This document shows positions 1 to 11,704 of a stretch of DNA of 64,000 nt, in pieces. How positions within the stretch are numbered: the stretch's first letter is position 1; every line of letters begins with the position of its first letter. Under the pieces are notes generated by a model. It made no database searches and was not told the origin of the DNA. It worked only from the letters and a program-made list of their open reading frames with translations. A program made the position numbers and the translations under genes. The stretch covers positions 2,780,056-2,844,055 of the forward strand of contig NC_067304.1 in assembly GCF_020740795.1 (NCBI RefSeq). Reading direction: 5' to 3'. Source of the DNA: Apus apus (taxonomy: Eukaryota > Chordata > Aves > Apodiformes > Apodidae).

Positions 1-2458
1 AAACCTATCTTCTATGACAGCCAATGCTTTATCAGACTTAACACTCTGCAGAGAGAAGCTGTGGCTTGAAAAAGAAAAAACAGTGGCACGAATCAGGAGC
101 AAAAAACCCCCAACTCCACAGGGACATACTTATTTCAGTCAAATGATGGGACTCCACAATCCTTGCAATGGAACAAAAACCAGAATGCAAAGCTTTGAAG
201 TCTCTCCAGAGTCCAATGCTTTATCATAATCCTGTTCCTGCTTCCTAAAAAGAAAAAAGTGCTGATTTTTGAAATGAAGAACAGTGAGGAAGGGTCTGAG
301 GAGCCCATCTGTATCTCTGCCCAGGAAGGCTTCAAACCTTCCCAAGCACTAGGCTTCTTTAATCGGATTACACTTTAAAACCAGGCAATTTACTCTGGGA
401 TGCCAAACTTGAAAGGATTTCTCATAGTGTCTTAATTAGGATGAGGCAAAAGTCATTTCACCTCATTTTCAACCCACTCCAATATCAGATTTGAAAAATC
501 ACCTAGGACATCTTCAGGCTTGTCCAGCCCCAGTCTGAAGAACAGCAGGCATGAGGATTAGATATCAATCTAATGAGATAATGTATTTACATAATATTTA
601 TGGCACTCACTTTTAGACAAGGCTGTGTTCTTGTACGTGGCACTACAGACACTTCCTTGTAGCTGGAAAAAGCTTGAGGTTTATTTTAAAATGTAATTTC
701 CCTTTAAAAGAAACCATGTGTTTAAATAACAAGGGAAGAGTGCTAATGCAATCTGGGTTTACTAAACCTAAGCAACACAGGCTCAAGCTCCAACTTTCCT
801 TAAGCTAAATAACACAGACTGTCTTGGAGAGCCCAGGAAACACCTTGTACACAAGCTCCTGTTGTAATAGCAACTTGCCTCATTTCATTCGCATCCTGCT
901 AGTTGCAGAGGTATAGATTTTATTTGGAAACACTTAACTGTGCGAGGTGGGATACATCATCAAGCCAAGAATGTACATAAACATGCTCTCAACACTTGGC
1001 ATCTTAGGGCCTCCCAAATACACCAGCCACGGGGGAAAAACAGCCACCTGTGTGTGCTACAACTCTCGGTTTAGGCAAAAGCCAAGTAAAAATCTAAGCT
1101 AATCTACACACTGTATAGATAAATAGTTTTCAACTCAAGCACCTTATCCCAGCAGTCTGGACATTCTGCAGGATTTTCTTCCTGGACACAAACATTTATG
1201 GAAAACTCAGCCCTGGCACATGCTTTAGTGTCCAGCTCCACATCTAGCTTGAGTCAAAAAAAATACAGCTCAGAAATTCATCCAGACTTCTCAGAGGCCA
1301 CCTCCCAGTTCATACAACAAAGACTCCCTGATAAACCTTGAACATGTCCCAAGCAAGCCATGGTGATTCAGTGCAGGACAAAGTCATTTTCAATTCAGGT
1401 TTCCAAACATGTACTTGCCATGATAAACACCACGTAGGGAATGGCATTAAAGTGCTGCCTGACCCTAAGCAGGACATTTCCCCATCGTGAGAGGGTGGCA
1501 GGAAAGTTCAGGAAGCAGTCCCTTGGGAAACAGGATATAAATAGCTCTGGGGACCTCATTACAGGCACTCCAGGTTCTGCACAGAAAAGAGGGCACATTC
1601 ACACACTCCAGCACCAATTCCTCTCCAAACGCAGCCCACATCTTCCTGCCCTGTCTTTAATTAAGCATTTTACCCCTTCATCAGTCTATCAAAGATCTTT
1701 CTTTGCTGACAGCTACAGTCCCAGGTGGACTAACATTTCAATTTCTGTTTTTCTCCCTTCTGCAGAGAGCAGCTGTATTAGCTTCTCCAGTCTGTTGCTA
1801 TAGAAACAAATCAATTCTCAACAGTTTTATTTTTACCAGTTTCTGTGAAATGGGATTTATCTCATTTCCATGACTAAGCTGTATTTCAGAGGGAGCTCTT
1901 TGGGACAGTGACAGTGCCACCTCAGCATTGGACAGGACCTCATACCCAGTGTCAATGACAAGAGGAAACAGCCATCACCCTTATTCAAAGGCACACTCTT
2001 CATTTCAAGAGGACACTTCACCTTGGAATGAGTGTCACTGAGGTGCAGCTGTATCCATGGAGCAGAGAAGAGTAGAGGAATGGATGGCACCGCCTGGAAG
2101 AGCATGGAAGTGCTGGGAAAGCTCAGCTGAGCACCCACAGGAAAGCTCCAGCACCCACCAGATGTCAAGGCAGAAGAACAGTCAGACTTAAGTCCCCACA
2201 AAGAGCTGCACAGGCAGTAAGCTCCTGATGAAAGGCAAAGGGCTCACACAGGAGCTGAGGCATTACCACACATTATCTGCTGTGCCCAGCAACACAGCCC
2301 CTCCGGGCACTCCGAGAGAAGCTCAGCCTCCAAGAACTGTCTTATCCTTGTCCAAATGCAGCTAGGAGGGGGCTCTCCCTTTTGGTCTGGGATGAACGAG
2401 GGTGTCATCTGTATCTATCACCTCTATTCTGTATCACATCTTCCGCTTAGGCTTTTAA

Positions 2459-2530
2459 ATCACAGAATTGTTCAGACTGGAAAAGACCTGTAGGATCATC
2501 CAGTCCTGCCTGCTTTCCTTCAACCTCAGT
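2459..2530 (-). mobile_element. CR1 LINE 3'-end fragment
   Basis: The plus strand reads as the reverse complement of a CR1 3' terminus: a TCACAGAATTGTTCAG-type end followed by a diverged version of the GGAAGGGACC...GATCATCCAGTCC block. Only about 70 bp is recognisable and it is clearly more diverged than the other CR1 copies here, suggesting an old, heavily 5'-truncated copy. It lies inside ANKS1A intron 1, in the same orientation as the gene. Confidence 0.6.
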
Positions 2531-4725
2531 AAAACAATGAATTATATTAAAAAAACCCCACTGAATGAACACAGTGTCTTGGCTCAGCTGCTCCTAATCT
2601 ATCAAACACTGTTTAATATATTATCTTTAGAAAGTTCAGCTCTCTGCCAACCAGCTTTAATCAGCCAGAGTGAGGAGGACCCACATCACAATGCTGAGCA
2701 GCTCCAGGTCCACATGCAGACAGGAATTACTGCACACAAGGAGCAGCAGCAGGACAACTGCTCCCCAGGGAAAAGAGCAGGGAAGGGGAGACTCTGCTCC
2801 TTCACACTTTCACCTTCAGGTTTCTGCCATTTCCCTTCTACTGGATCTAGGAACTGCACAGCTTCATGAAACAGAAGTTTCCTGTTAGATCAGCCAGCTG
2901 GAGTGATTCAACCTGGCACAGCCACACGACTCAAATGAGTATCAGGGAAAGAAGATGGGGGAGGACAAGACCACTGCTCTCAGCAACAGACTGCTGGACA
3001 AGCTTAGGTGTAACCTTCACATTTCACTATTTAGTGCCAAACCCCATTTGTTCAACATTCAGGGTCCAGCTGAACTCTGTGTAGCTCCTGCCTTTGAAAC
3101 ACGGAGCACTCTGCACGTGCTCCAGGCTGCAGTGACATGGCTTCAGTTTTGGGACTGCAGATAAAAGCAGAGGGGAATGAGGCTGTGGAAACATCAGGAT
3201 CTCATTGCTCAAATATCCCCTATTTGTTTACATGTATATCTGTGGTTTTGGTCCTGGAATTCCTACACACAGCTCAACGGCAGGGTAGTAAGTTGGGGTA
3301 TAGAGGTCAAAAAGGCAGCAGGGAAACTCACAAATGTCCACTTGGTCCACTCGAGTCTCACAAGCATCTACTCTGCCACCAAGGTAACCACAGAGAGATC
3401 CCCCTGCATGCACGTGCCGAATGCAGCTGCTCATCCTCAGCAGCAATAAAGAGAGCCCCAAAGTCTCCAAGATGTCAGGTGCACCCTTGAAATTGACATT
3501 TTAACCAACCCAGCTCAAACTGCTCCCACAGGCACCCTGAACACAAACCAACCTTCTCAGTCCACAGGCTTCTTATGGCTGTTTGGGACACTCCAGCCAG
3601 CTCTTGAGCCAGTCTGGTTCAGGACATGGGGAACAGGTACACTTCAGGTTATGGAGGCATTTCACTGTTCCTCCCATGATGGGACACAAATATTACGTGA
3701 GCCCTGCGAGTGTTAAGAGCTGCAAAACGATGCTCCTGGGAAGGAGTGTAACCTAGCAATTGGAAACCATCCTGGGAGCCTGGCCTCCTTGGCTCTGTTC
3801 CTGCCACCTGCAGGAGGATCCCTCCTCAGGGATTCTGCAACCATTTAAATCCTGGCATCTCCCAGAAGGAGATAACTGGCTTGGTTCTGACATCCTCAGC
3901 ACCATCTGACCCATTCCTCACTTGACATCCTGCCCCTCCTACTGCTCCTCAAACCATGTCTTAGCCCTCATGGAGTAGCAGAAATCACCTGTATGAGCAT
4001 ACAGATATTTCCAAAACCTGTTTGGCACTTCAGAACACTCTGCTGAGAAACTCTCCAAGCAAAGCAAAAATTAAGCAAATGTGTTCTCACTCTCCATCTG
4101 ACAAACACGTTGGTACTCCCAAGAGGGCAAATCCCAGGACACTGGAGGACTCATCACCAGGGTAATAGCCAGAAGAATCCACCCCAGACATGTCACAGAG
4201 CCAACATTAATCAGTCATGAGAAGTTTGAAGGACAATGAAGACACTTTTCCTCAGAGTTACCAAATTCCTACTGTGCTTGAAGCATTTTGGTCAAAGGCT
4301 GCACCACTTCAATCACTTCCCATCTGCTCCCAACCCCTTCCCCATTTAATCCAGCTCTTTCACACCCCCCAGAGCACTTCTGAACCCCCTCTTCCACTTC
4401 CAACCATCCTTCTGCCAACCAAACCAGCACAGCATGGAAACCTTGGCCTGCACACAGCATGTCTGGGAGGAAGCAGGACTGAACTCTCCCAAGGGAGTTT
4501 CACAGAAAGGGAAGCCACCTACACAACAATTTTCATGTGCAGTCCAAGCAAGCCCTGAGTGCTACATAAAAAACAAGTCCTCATCTACAGAGGACAACAG
4601 GCAGCACCCATGGCTTGGGCAAGCAAGGCAGGGCTAATGGGACTTGTCCGAGGTCCCACAGCAAATTTATGGCATGAAAATCCTTCTCCTCCCCAGACAC
4701 AACCCTAATGACAGACTCATGCTGA

Positions 4726-4777
4726 CCAAAGCAAGCAAATAAAATGTTCCAAAGCAAGCAAATAAAATATCCCAAAG
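4726..4777. repeat. 23-bp tandem duplication
   Basis: The unit beginning CCAAAGCAAGCAAATAAAAT starts at 4726 and again at 4749, exactly 23 bp apart, and a third partial copy (CCAAAG) starts at 4772. The two full units are almost identical. It is probably a small replication-slippage product within ANKS1A intron 1; each unit happens to carry an AATAAA hexamer on the plus strand, but nothing suggests that it is used. Confidence 0.75.
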
Positions 4778-7700
4778 CTGAATTAGAAGATCACACAGAT
4801 ACAGACACCTCAGAGTCACTGCCAATAATTGCAACCTTCCTGAATTATTTAAAAAGTGCTTAGAAAACGATTCACCAAAAAGATCTGGTGCACACCTAAT
4901 GCCTGTGGCACTAATACTCTCAGCAATACCAGCATTCAGGTATCTAATTAAAGAGAAATCTGTCCTGCTTTGCTGCTTGCATGGCAGGGTGTGGAACAGA
5001 AGACAGTTTAAAAGTGGGCGAGATATTATTAATCACAGCACCAAGAAGAGTGAAAGACCCAGCAACTGATTGCTAACACAGCCTTGTTTTATGAGAAAGC
5101 ACCAGAAGCAATTTCCTTTTTATGGGGGAAGAGAAAGGAAGGGAAATTTTCTCTTTGCACCTTCACCCAGTCCTGGGAGCTTAGACCTTGGAGCTGAGCT
5201 GCTGAGATCAGCCCAACACCACAGGACTTGCCACTTAATCACAAGAACTGGCCACAGGTGACAGGATAATATACCTGGGAATGGGCACACACATTCCAAC
5301 ACCTCCCCCCTTCTCTTTTCCCCCCTCATCAGCTGCACCATCCACATGGGACCCCCTTTCCTGATGGGAATGCAGGAGGTAGAAAGGTGGTAGATGGAGA
5401 CTCAGACCACCAGGAGAACACGCAGCACCAACAAACCATTTCTTTAAATCCTCCAGCTGCACAAAACCAAATATGAAACCCCACTTCTCCTTTCAAATGG
5501 AAATAACTTTCCTGACTTTTAACCACATTTGGATTGTTTGAAGCTACTTGAAGTGTTCAGCCATGAACCATGTCATTTCCTAGACCAAACAAAATACTCA
5601 CCAGCAATAACTGCTGCACATGGACTGGAAGAACACTTGCTGTGGCTTCTGTGAAGCAACAACCAAACCCTTTCCCCCAACAGATGCATATAAAAAAGTC
5701 CTAATTCTCAGCAGAAGCTTCTCCTTGATACACGTACCCAAGATGTACACAAGCTGGGGCTCAACTGCAGCCTCAGTTTCCCCTCTCGCCAACAAAGATC
5801 CAGTCTTTTCACATCCACAGATGAAAATAAAAAGCTTTTTTCTGCAGATTTGGCTTTAACACAATTCATCCCTTACTGCTACTGGCAAAACCTCCTAAAT
5901 GCAGCTTGATGTTTCAGGCCACAGATTGTTTTGTTGCTTCCTGCCTTTAACTTTGCAGTGGAGTGCCACTAAATAAAATATATCAACATTTTGCAGCCTC
6001 TGTGCAGAGGTGTCCCCTAAAAACCAAGAAACCTCATGGATTCACAAAGTGTTTTGTGATTTCTGGACTTGCTTTGGCTTAGAAGCATCAAGCTGTCTTT
6101 GCATTAAGTTGGTATTATCTCTAGGTGTTCACTGATCTACAAGAAATGCTTTTGCCTGGTGCTGTATGAGATACCTCTGGAAAAATGGAGCAGCCAGAGT
6201 AGGATCAAGGAGCAGAGATCTGCTTTGGACTTCCAGGCCTGGCTGTCAGATTTTTAGGCCCTGACAGATCCCAACAATCACGTTATGGGAGCAGATCCCA
6301 GAGGCTGTGTGGATGGCAGCACAAAGCCAAGCCTCCCCCACAAACCTGGCAAGGCACCACCTCTTTGTAAGCCCCACCATCTGCTTTGGCAAAAGCCAGA
6401 GACCCAGATCCCTCTCCTCTACTGCTTCTCACCCTCCCCAGATCCTTCTTATCACCCCAACCCACCACCTGTGTTCCCTCACCTGGGGTTTATTTTCCTG
6501 CTTAATATTTTTAGTGTTAGAGAGTGGCACATCCACCCCCTAGGGGGAGAGACTCTAATTTTATCTTTGCACTTCCTTCTCATTTGGCTTATCACAGTCT
6601 ATCACATCTTGCTTCCTGCTTACCTGCAGAAATTGGTGATTTCATTTGGAGTTTGTTCCTGTCTCACACCCAGGCTCAGCTCAGTGATCTAAGCAGGAAG
6701 TATGAAAGCCTCAGACTTTGACAAAGTTCACATTTAAATGGTTATAAACGTGGTGGGCAGTTAGGTTTATGTGATAAAACCACACATTCCACAAAATCCG
6801 CTGTCAAGGAGAACTTCTATAATTTTATGGATCAGCATCTGCTCTTTTTGCTAAAGAAAGGGCACAAAATGTGTCCCAGTTCAGCCCAGTCACCCAGCTC
6901 AACCCCCAGGTGTGATGGTGGGAGCACAGGTCCCTGAACCCTGCCCACAAACATACCTTTCTTCCAGAAAATGCCTCTTTGGTACCTCATTCTAAACTGT
7001 GTTTTTGAGACACCTGAAACACTGCAGAACTGCTCAGAAAAAGCTGGGACCAGCACCTTGGAAGGGGACCTGGGCTTTGGGAACAGGCAATCCAAACAGT
7101 GAGACCCAAAAAAACCCCAAAAATAGGAGCTAAAGACTGTGCTGACATCAAAGACACCCGAAATCAGATAAAGGGAGGAGGGAACTCTGCCAGCCCAGGC
7201 AACTGTTTATGACCCTGCTCTTCAGGGAGTGGAGGGCAGCTCAGCAGCTCCCTGTGTCAGGAAGTATCATTAGATACATGAGCAGCTTCAGCAGGACCAG
7301 GACTCAAAAACCACCACACAAAAAGAGTTATTCCAAAGTTGTTCTTGACCTGTTGCACACCTTGGGATGCTGAACTTGGAGAAGGCAGGTTTGATGGGGC
7401 AGACACAGCCCAGACCCCTTTCTGTCACCTCAATCCTTCCACCCTCCTCCCACAGCTGCAGGTCCCTTTAATTTGCCAATCTTCCACTTTCCATGAAGTG
7501 TCAAGCCAAATAAAATTCTGTATTCCCTGTTTTCAAACCCTTGAAGTTATCTTAAAAGGTGCACAGAAAGGCAAAGTGAGCCATAATTAAAAACCATGCC
7601 TGCTGTGGAGTGCTTCATTCCAACTGCCTCCCTGCCCCTGGGAAGCAGGGAAACCACAGGCCAGGCTGCTCCAGAGGAATCGTGCACCTCCAGAGATGAG

Positions 7701-9554
7701 CAGGGAAGTCAGTAGTCAGGGCTTGGCACTGGGGCAAGAGCCAATTTCACACTTTGCAGAGGGCAAACAGACCACAACAGAGACAGGGAAATACACAGGC
7801 AGGAGACAACTGTCCCAGTTTCTTCCCTGATACACTTTTAAACTTACTCTAGCTGCATTTTTGGAAACTCAATCCCTAAAATCCAATGTTTTGCTGCTGT
7901 ACTAAGGAAGAAGTGTGTCTGCTACTATAATAAACCTCTCAGCAGAGCTTGTGTGTCTTAGAGCTGCCCCACAGCCACACCAGGACACTAAGCAATCACT
8001 TGAGCCTGCACTACAGAAAAACAGAAGCTTTGAACACTGCTCAGCTTGTCCCAGCTGCTCCCCAAACACTTGTCAGAATCTCCTCACAGGTCAATTTAGC
8101 AGCTGTTTCTCATAAAAGCTTCCTCACTATAAAACCAGCAGAAGTCTTCTCACCTGGAGTCATTTAACCCAAAGTAAAAACCCAGTGAGTTGACAGAGCA
8201 CCAGAAACAATAAGAGGGCCTCTAAATCATTAAAAGCACATGTTTGATATCTAAGGTATCATTCCCTGAAGCACCCAAGTCCTCCTAGTGCCCAGGTCTG
8301 CAGGAGGTGGCAACAGGTCCTCAGTGTCACTGTCTGGTGTTTGTAACAGTGAGACCCAGGGAGCTGCTGCTCACACAAACACGGTCACAACCCACCCAGG
8401 GCCATCCACACGGGGGGTGCAAACTCCTGTAAATCCAGGGATGCTGCTGCAGATTCCATATAGCAAGTTAAGGATGTGCCACAATGACTCCTGGCATGAA
8501 CACCACCACCCTTCCAGAACAAGAACTACTACCATGAACATGGAAAAAGCCTGACTGTAGCTCAGCAGCAGGGATAAAAAGGTTCAAGGATTGGGAAGCT
8601 TGGTGGGAGAAAGGGATTGTTACAGTGTTAACTGGCTAGATATTTAAGACAGAAGCTGTGAACAACATCTGCAACATTCAGCACCCTTCAGATACATCTA
8701 CATGGGGAAAAAATAATCCTAGAAATCACCCAGATGTCCCAGCCTGCCCACTCCACAGGTCAGCTGGTATCACAACTTGTTGTCTTCCCAGGAAAAAAAG
8801 GTTACCATCATCACCATCACTGTCAGAAAGCATGGTGGAGCTAACAGAACAAGAGGCTGATAACACTGGTGGTGTGTATTTAACTCCCTGACCCTCTCCA
8901 CTTCATCTAAACACCCGACGAGTACATTCATCTTCCAACACAAGCCTGAAGTGGTCACAGCAATTTCCCACTCGACACAAGGGCTCAGAGTGGTTAATAT
9001 GTTAAAAGAGAAGAATAAAGTTCGACCCAAAAGGAGATTTACATTTCAGAGAAGCAAATGTATGTGCTGGGAAAGCACAAGCTGCCTGTGCCACTCAGCT
9101 CAAGTTCTGAGATGGTTTTGTGAAAGGAAAAATGGATCAAGTTTGGCTACAAACAAGTAAGTGACATCCCTCTACAAGTCAGGTTCTGCAGTGACAGCCT
9201 CACTCAGCACTGGATTCAAACCTCCTCCCCCTGCTCCACTATAAACCAGTTACTCAGGGAACAGGAACACCAGCACTTCCAGCAGAGAAGCTGAAATGGC
9301 AAAAAGCTGCAACTCAAAAATAAAACCACCAGCAAGTGGTTTCCTTGGGAGATGCTGAAAAAAAAAAAAAAGGGGAGGAGTAAAAACTAACAAAGGTTTA
9401 AGAGCTTCAAACCAGAACAAATCCCATAGCTCGGTACTTTAAATGCTAAAGCAAACGACTGTGCCCTCCATCTGCTTGTGCAGCCCCCAGCACAGCCCAG
9501 CCCAAACCTCCCCCCCCAGCCACCGCTGGGCTGAGAACCACGGCAGAGGAGTGT

Positions 9555-10800
9555 GTTACTGCAAGCCGGGAAAATCCCCGAGGAAGGACAAGCACCAGGG
9601 AGCAGGAGCAGGGAGAGGGCGCCTTGCCCAACGCCCGGCTGAGCATCTTTCCCAGTAAATCCACCCAAGCCGCTCTCCTCACCGTGGGAACCAACACACG
9701 CCCTGGTCTCAGAGCCTCCACTAACACCCTGACCCGGAGTCCTCCTCCACAGGCATCACATTCTCCCAGTTACACCAGTCTGCAGCTACCAACGGTAGCC
9801 AGCAGCATCCACAACCCTGTAGCCTGCAGCAGTTTGAGCCCCGGGGAGGAGCACCCAGCCCTGGGAGCACCCACTCCAGACAGACTCCTCTCCTCTCCCA
9901 GCCCCTGCTGCTGTTGCCTCGGAGGCACATGAGCCCGAGGGGCTCCACGCCAGCCCCTCCAGCACAGACTCCTTGCACCCCTGGTCCCACAGGCAACACC
10001 AAACCCTCCGGGCTCCCCCAGCCCATTCCCACACACCCTGTGTGTCCCACATCCACCAGTGCCTCCTTTAATGTCTCATCCCATCCCCTCAGCCCCTCAA
10101 TTCCCATCCAATGCGCCTCCCCCTCCAGCCCACGCTGGCCCAGCTCCCCATGGGACCAGCATGGACTCAGTCCCTCCCTGCTCCCAGCCCTGCAGCCCAC
10201 ACTGGTGACCCCCACGGACCTTCAACATCTCCTTATCCCTCAGAGCACATCCAGACCCCCACAGCTGCCCTACACCCCCTCATTGCCTCACTCCCACATC
10301 CCTTGCCCCGCAGCCCTCCATCCCCACCCCTCCTGCCTCCCCCAGCCCCTCTCAACACGGCTGCACAGCTCCCCACCTGCCCCACAGCCCTCCAACACCT
10401 CAAAAACCCGTATGTCCTACCCCACCCACAGCCCTGCAGCCCCCCCGAGCCCCCCAGACACCACCTCCCACCGCATGGCCCTACAGGTCACCCAGGCCCA
10501 CACACCAGCCCCTTTCCCCGAGACCCTGAACCTCCCCAGTCCCTACACCCCCCCTCAGCCCCACAGCCCACCCACACCCCCTCCCCAACGACCCCCATCA
10601 ACTCTAAATCCCCACAGACCCCACCTCCTGGGCTCCAACCACACTCTCCCTACCTTCCCCACCTCCCGCCTCACAGCCCCTAGATCCCCCTGCCCTATTA
10701 CAGGCCCCTCCTGCCCCACAAACCCACCAGCCCCCCCTTAACCCTCAAGGCCCTCAAGCCCCCTCCCCACATCCCCACCTCCCCCTCCCCGGTCCTACAA
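9555..10800. repeat. C-rich low-complexity tract
   Basis: About 1.2 kb in which the plus strand is dominated by C with A and T interspersed (recurring CAGCCCCTC, CCCCACA and CACCCCC words) and almost no G runs. The lack of TAA and TGA words leaves two long plus-strand open frames (9914-10741 and 10111-10683), whose translations are Pro/Ser/Thr/His-rich with no domain. I read this as a degenerate pyrimidine-rich repeat zone in ANKS1A intron 1; it is G-rich in the ANKS1A transcript. Confidence 0.7.
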
Positions 10801-11010
10801 CCTCGACCCCCCCCACTCCCACAACCTCGACCCCCCCCACTCCCAAAACCTCGACCCCCCCCACTCCCAAAACCTCGACCCCCCCCACTCCCAAAACCTC
10901 GACCCCCGACTCCCACAATCTCGACCCCCCCACTCCCACAATCTCGACCCCCCCACTCCCACAACCTCGACCCCCCCACTCCCACAACCTCGCCCCCCCA
11001 CTCCCTCCCA
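10801..11010. repeat. 22-24 bp minisatellite beside ANKS1A exon 1
   Basis: About nine head-to-tail copies of a unit built around CTCGACCCCCCCCACTCCCA. CTCGAC (the last copy CTCGCC) starts at 10802, 10826, 10850, 10874, 10898, 10920, 10943, 10966 and 10989: four steps of exactly 24 bp, then 22, 23, 23 and 23. The linker varies between ACAAC, AAAAC and ACAAT, so neighbouring copies form subgroups as expected for unequal exchange. Its right end is about 40 bp from the ANKS1A exon 1 donor. On the ANKS1A sense strand every unit carries a G7-G8 run and a GGGAG run. Confidence 0.95.
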
Positions 11011-11048
11011 CCACAGCCCCTCCGCCTCCCGCCCGAGGCCTCGCTCAC

Positions 11049-11260
11049 CTGAGGAGACTGGACAGCGGGTGCCCCACACCTCCACTCCCGCTGCCTCCTC
11101 CACCGCCTCCCCCACCGGAGCCGCTACCTCCTCCTCCTCCTCCTCCTCCGACGCCGGAGCTCCCAAAACCCGAGCTAAGACGTTTCCCAGACAAAAGCTT
11201 CTCGACGGCGGGCAGGTTGCCGGTCCGAGCGGCCTCCAGCAGCTCCTGCTCCTTCCCCAT
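11049..11260 (-). CDS. ANKS1A: ANKS1A coding exon 1 (partial gene)
   Basis: First coding exon of ankyrin repeat and SAM domain protein 1A (Odin), a cytoplasmic adaptor with ankyrin repeats, SAM domains and a PTB domain that acts in EphA and EGF receptor signalling and trafficking (family knowledge). The frame starts [14 protein letters not shown] and continues with [18 protein letters not shown], which are diagnostic of the family N-terminus and form the start of the first ankyrin helix pair. A Gly/Ser-rich linker of about 35 residues follows (two poly-Gly runs), then HPLSSLL. The exon ends in phase 2 (70 codons plus AG) at a good donor, AG|GTGAGCG. The rest of the gene lies left of the window. 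The start is the only in-frame ATG and sits in a CpG-rich segment. Confidence 0.95.
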
Positions 11261-11480
11261 GGCCCGGCCCGGCCGCCGCCGCCTCACGACAGGCCACGCC
11301 CCCCGAGCGGCCTTCCGGGGCGGGGCCTGAGAGGGGGCGGGGTCAGCGCGGAGGGGGGCGGAGCCTATAGGGAGGGGGGAACCGATGTGGGCGGGGCCTG
11401 CGGTGCGGCGGGGGCTGTGGTGAAGTGGGCGGGGACTGCTGGGCGGTGGGCGGGGCCTGTGACGAAGCCGGCGGGCTATG
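11261..11480 (-). promoter_or_regulatory. ANKS1A 5' CpG-island promoter
   Basis: Immediately upstream (to the right) of the ANKS1A start codon the sequence becomes very CpG-rich, and at 11310-11465 the plus strand carries repeated GGGCGGGGCC-type GC boxes (Sp/KLF sites). There is no clear TATA box. This fits a dispersed, TATA-less CpG-island promoter. The transcription start itself cannot be placed from sequence. Confidence 0.6.
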
Positions 11481-11700
11481 AGACCCCGCCCACTCTCCCT
11501 TAGGCCCCGCCCACTCCATCTGACCCCGCCCACTCCCTTAGTCCCGTTCACTCTCCCAGGCCCCGCCCACTCCATCTGACCCCGCCCACTCCTTAGTCTC
11601 GCTCACTCTCCCAGACCCCGCCCACCCTCTCCCACACCCCGCCCACTCTCTCCCAGGCCCCGCCCACTCCCCAGGCCCCGCCCCCCCTCAATCAGCCCTT
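11480..11700. repeat. Tandem CCCCGCCCAC GC-box array
   Basis: About ten copies of CCCCGCCCAC or close variants spaced roughly 20-30 bp apart, several followed by TCCATCTGACC or TCTCCCAGG. The orientation is opposite to the GGGCGGGGCC boxes at 11310-11465, so strand composition flips from G-rich to C-rich near 11480. It may work as a multi-site Sp/KLF platform for the divergent ANKS1A/TAF11 promoter, or it may simply be a GC-rich minisatellite. Confidence 0.75.
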
Positions 11701-11704
11701 TACT

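Larger units (their letters stand above)
1..11048 (-). other. ANKS1A: ANKS1A intron 1 (part)
   Basis: This stretch lies downstream, on the minus strand, of the ANKS1A exon 1 donor at 11048-11047 and contains no recognisable ANKS1A exon, so it is read as the 5' part of a large first intron that runs off the left edge. Open frames in it are short, lack family similarity that I can recognise, and are not bounded by matching splice sites. It holds a CR1 scrap near 2.5 kb, a 23-bp tandem repeat near 4.75 kb, an A14 run at 9358-9371, and from about 9.6 kb an increasingly C-rich sequence ending in a minisatellite. I see nothing else in 1-9550 that I can support; enhancers may be present but cannot be called by eye. 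Confidence 0.8.

Noticed and set aside
8798-8822. CATCATCACCATCACTGTC short repeat
   Set aside because: Three imperfect trinucleotide-like copies only; no flanking structure suggests function.
9914-10741. 275-codon plus-strand frame
   Set aside because: Low-complexity Pro/Ser/Thr/His product of a C-rich repeat tract inside ANKS1A intron 1; no domain, and overlapping frames are equally open.
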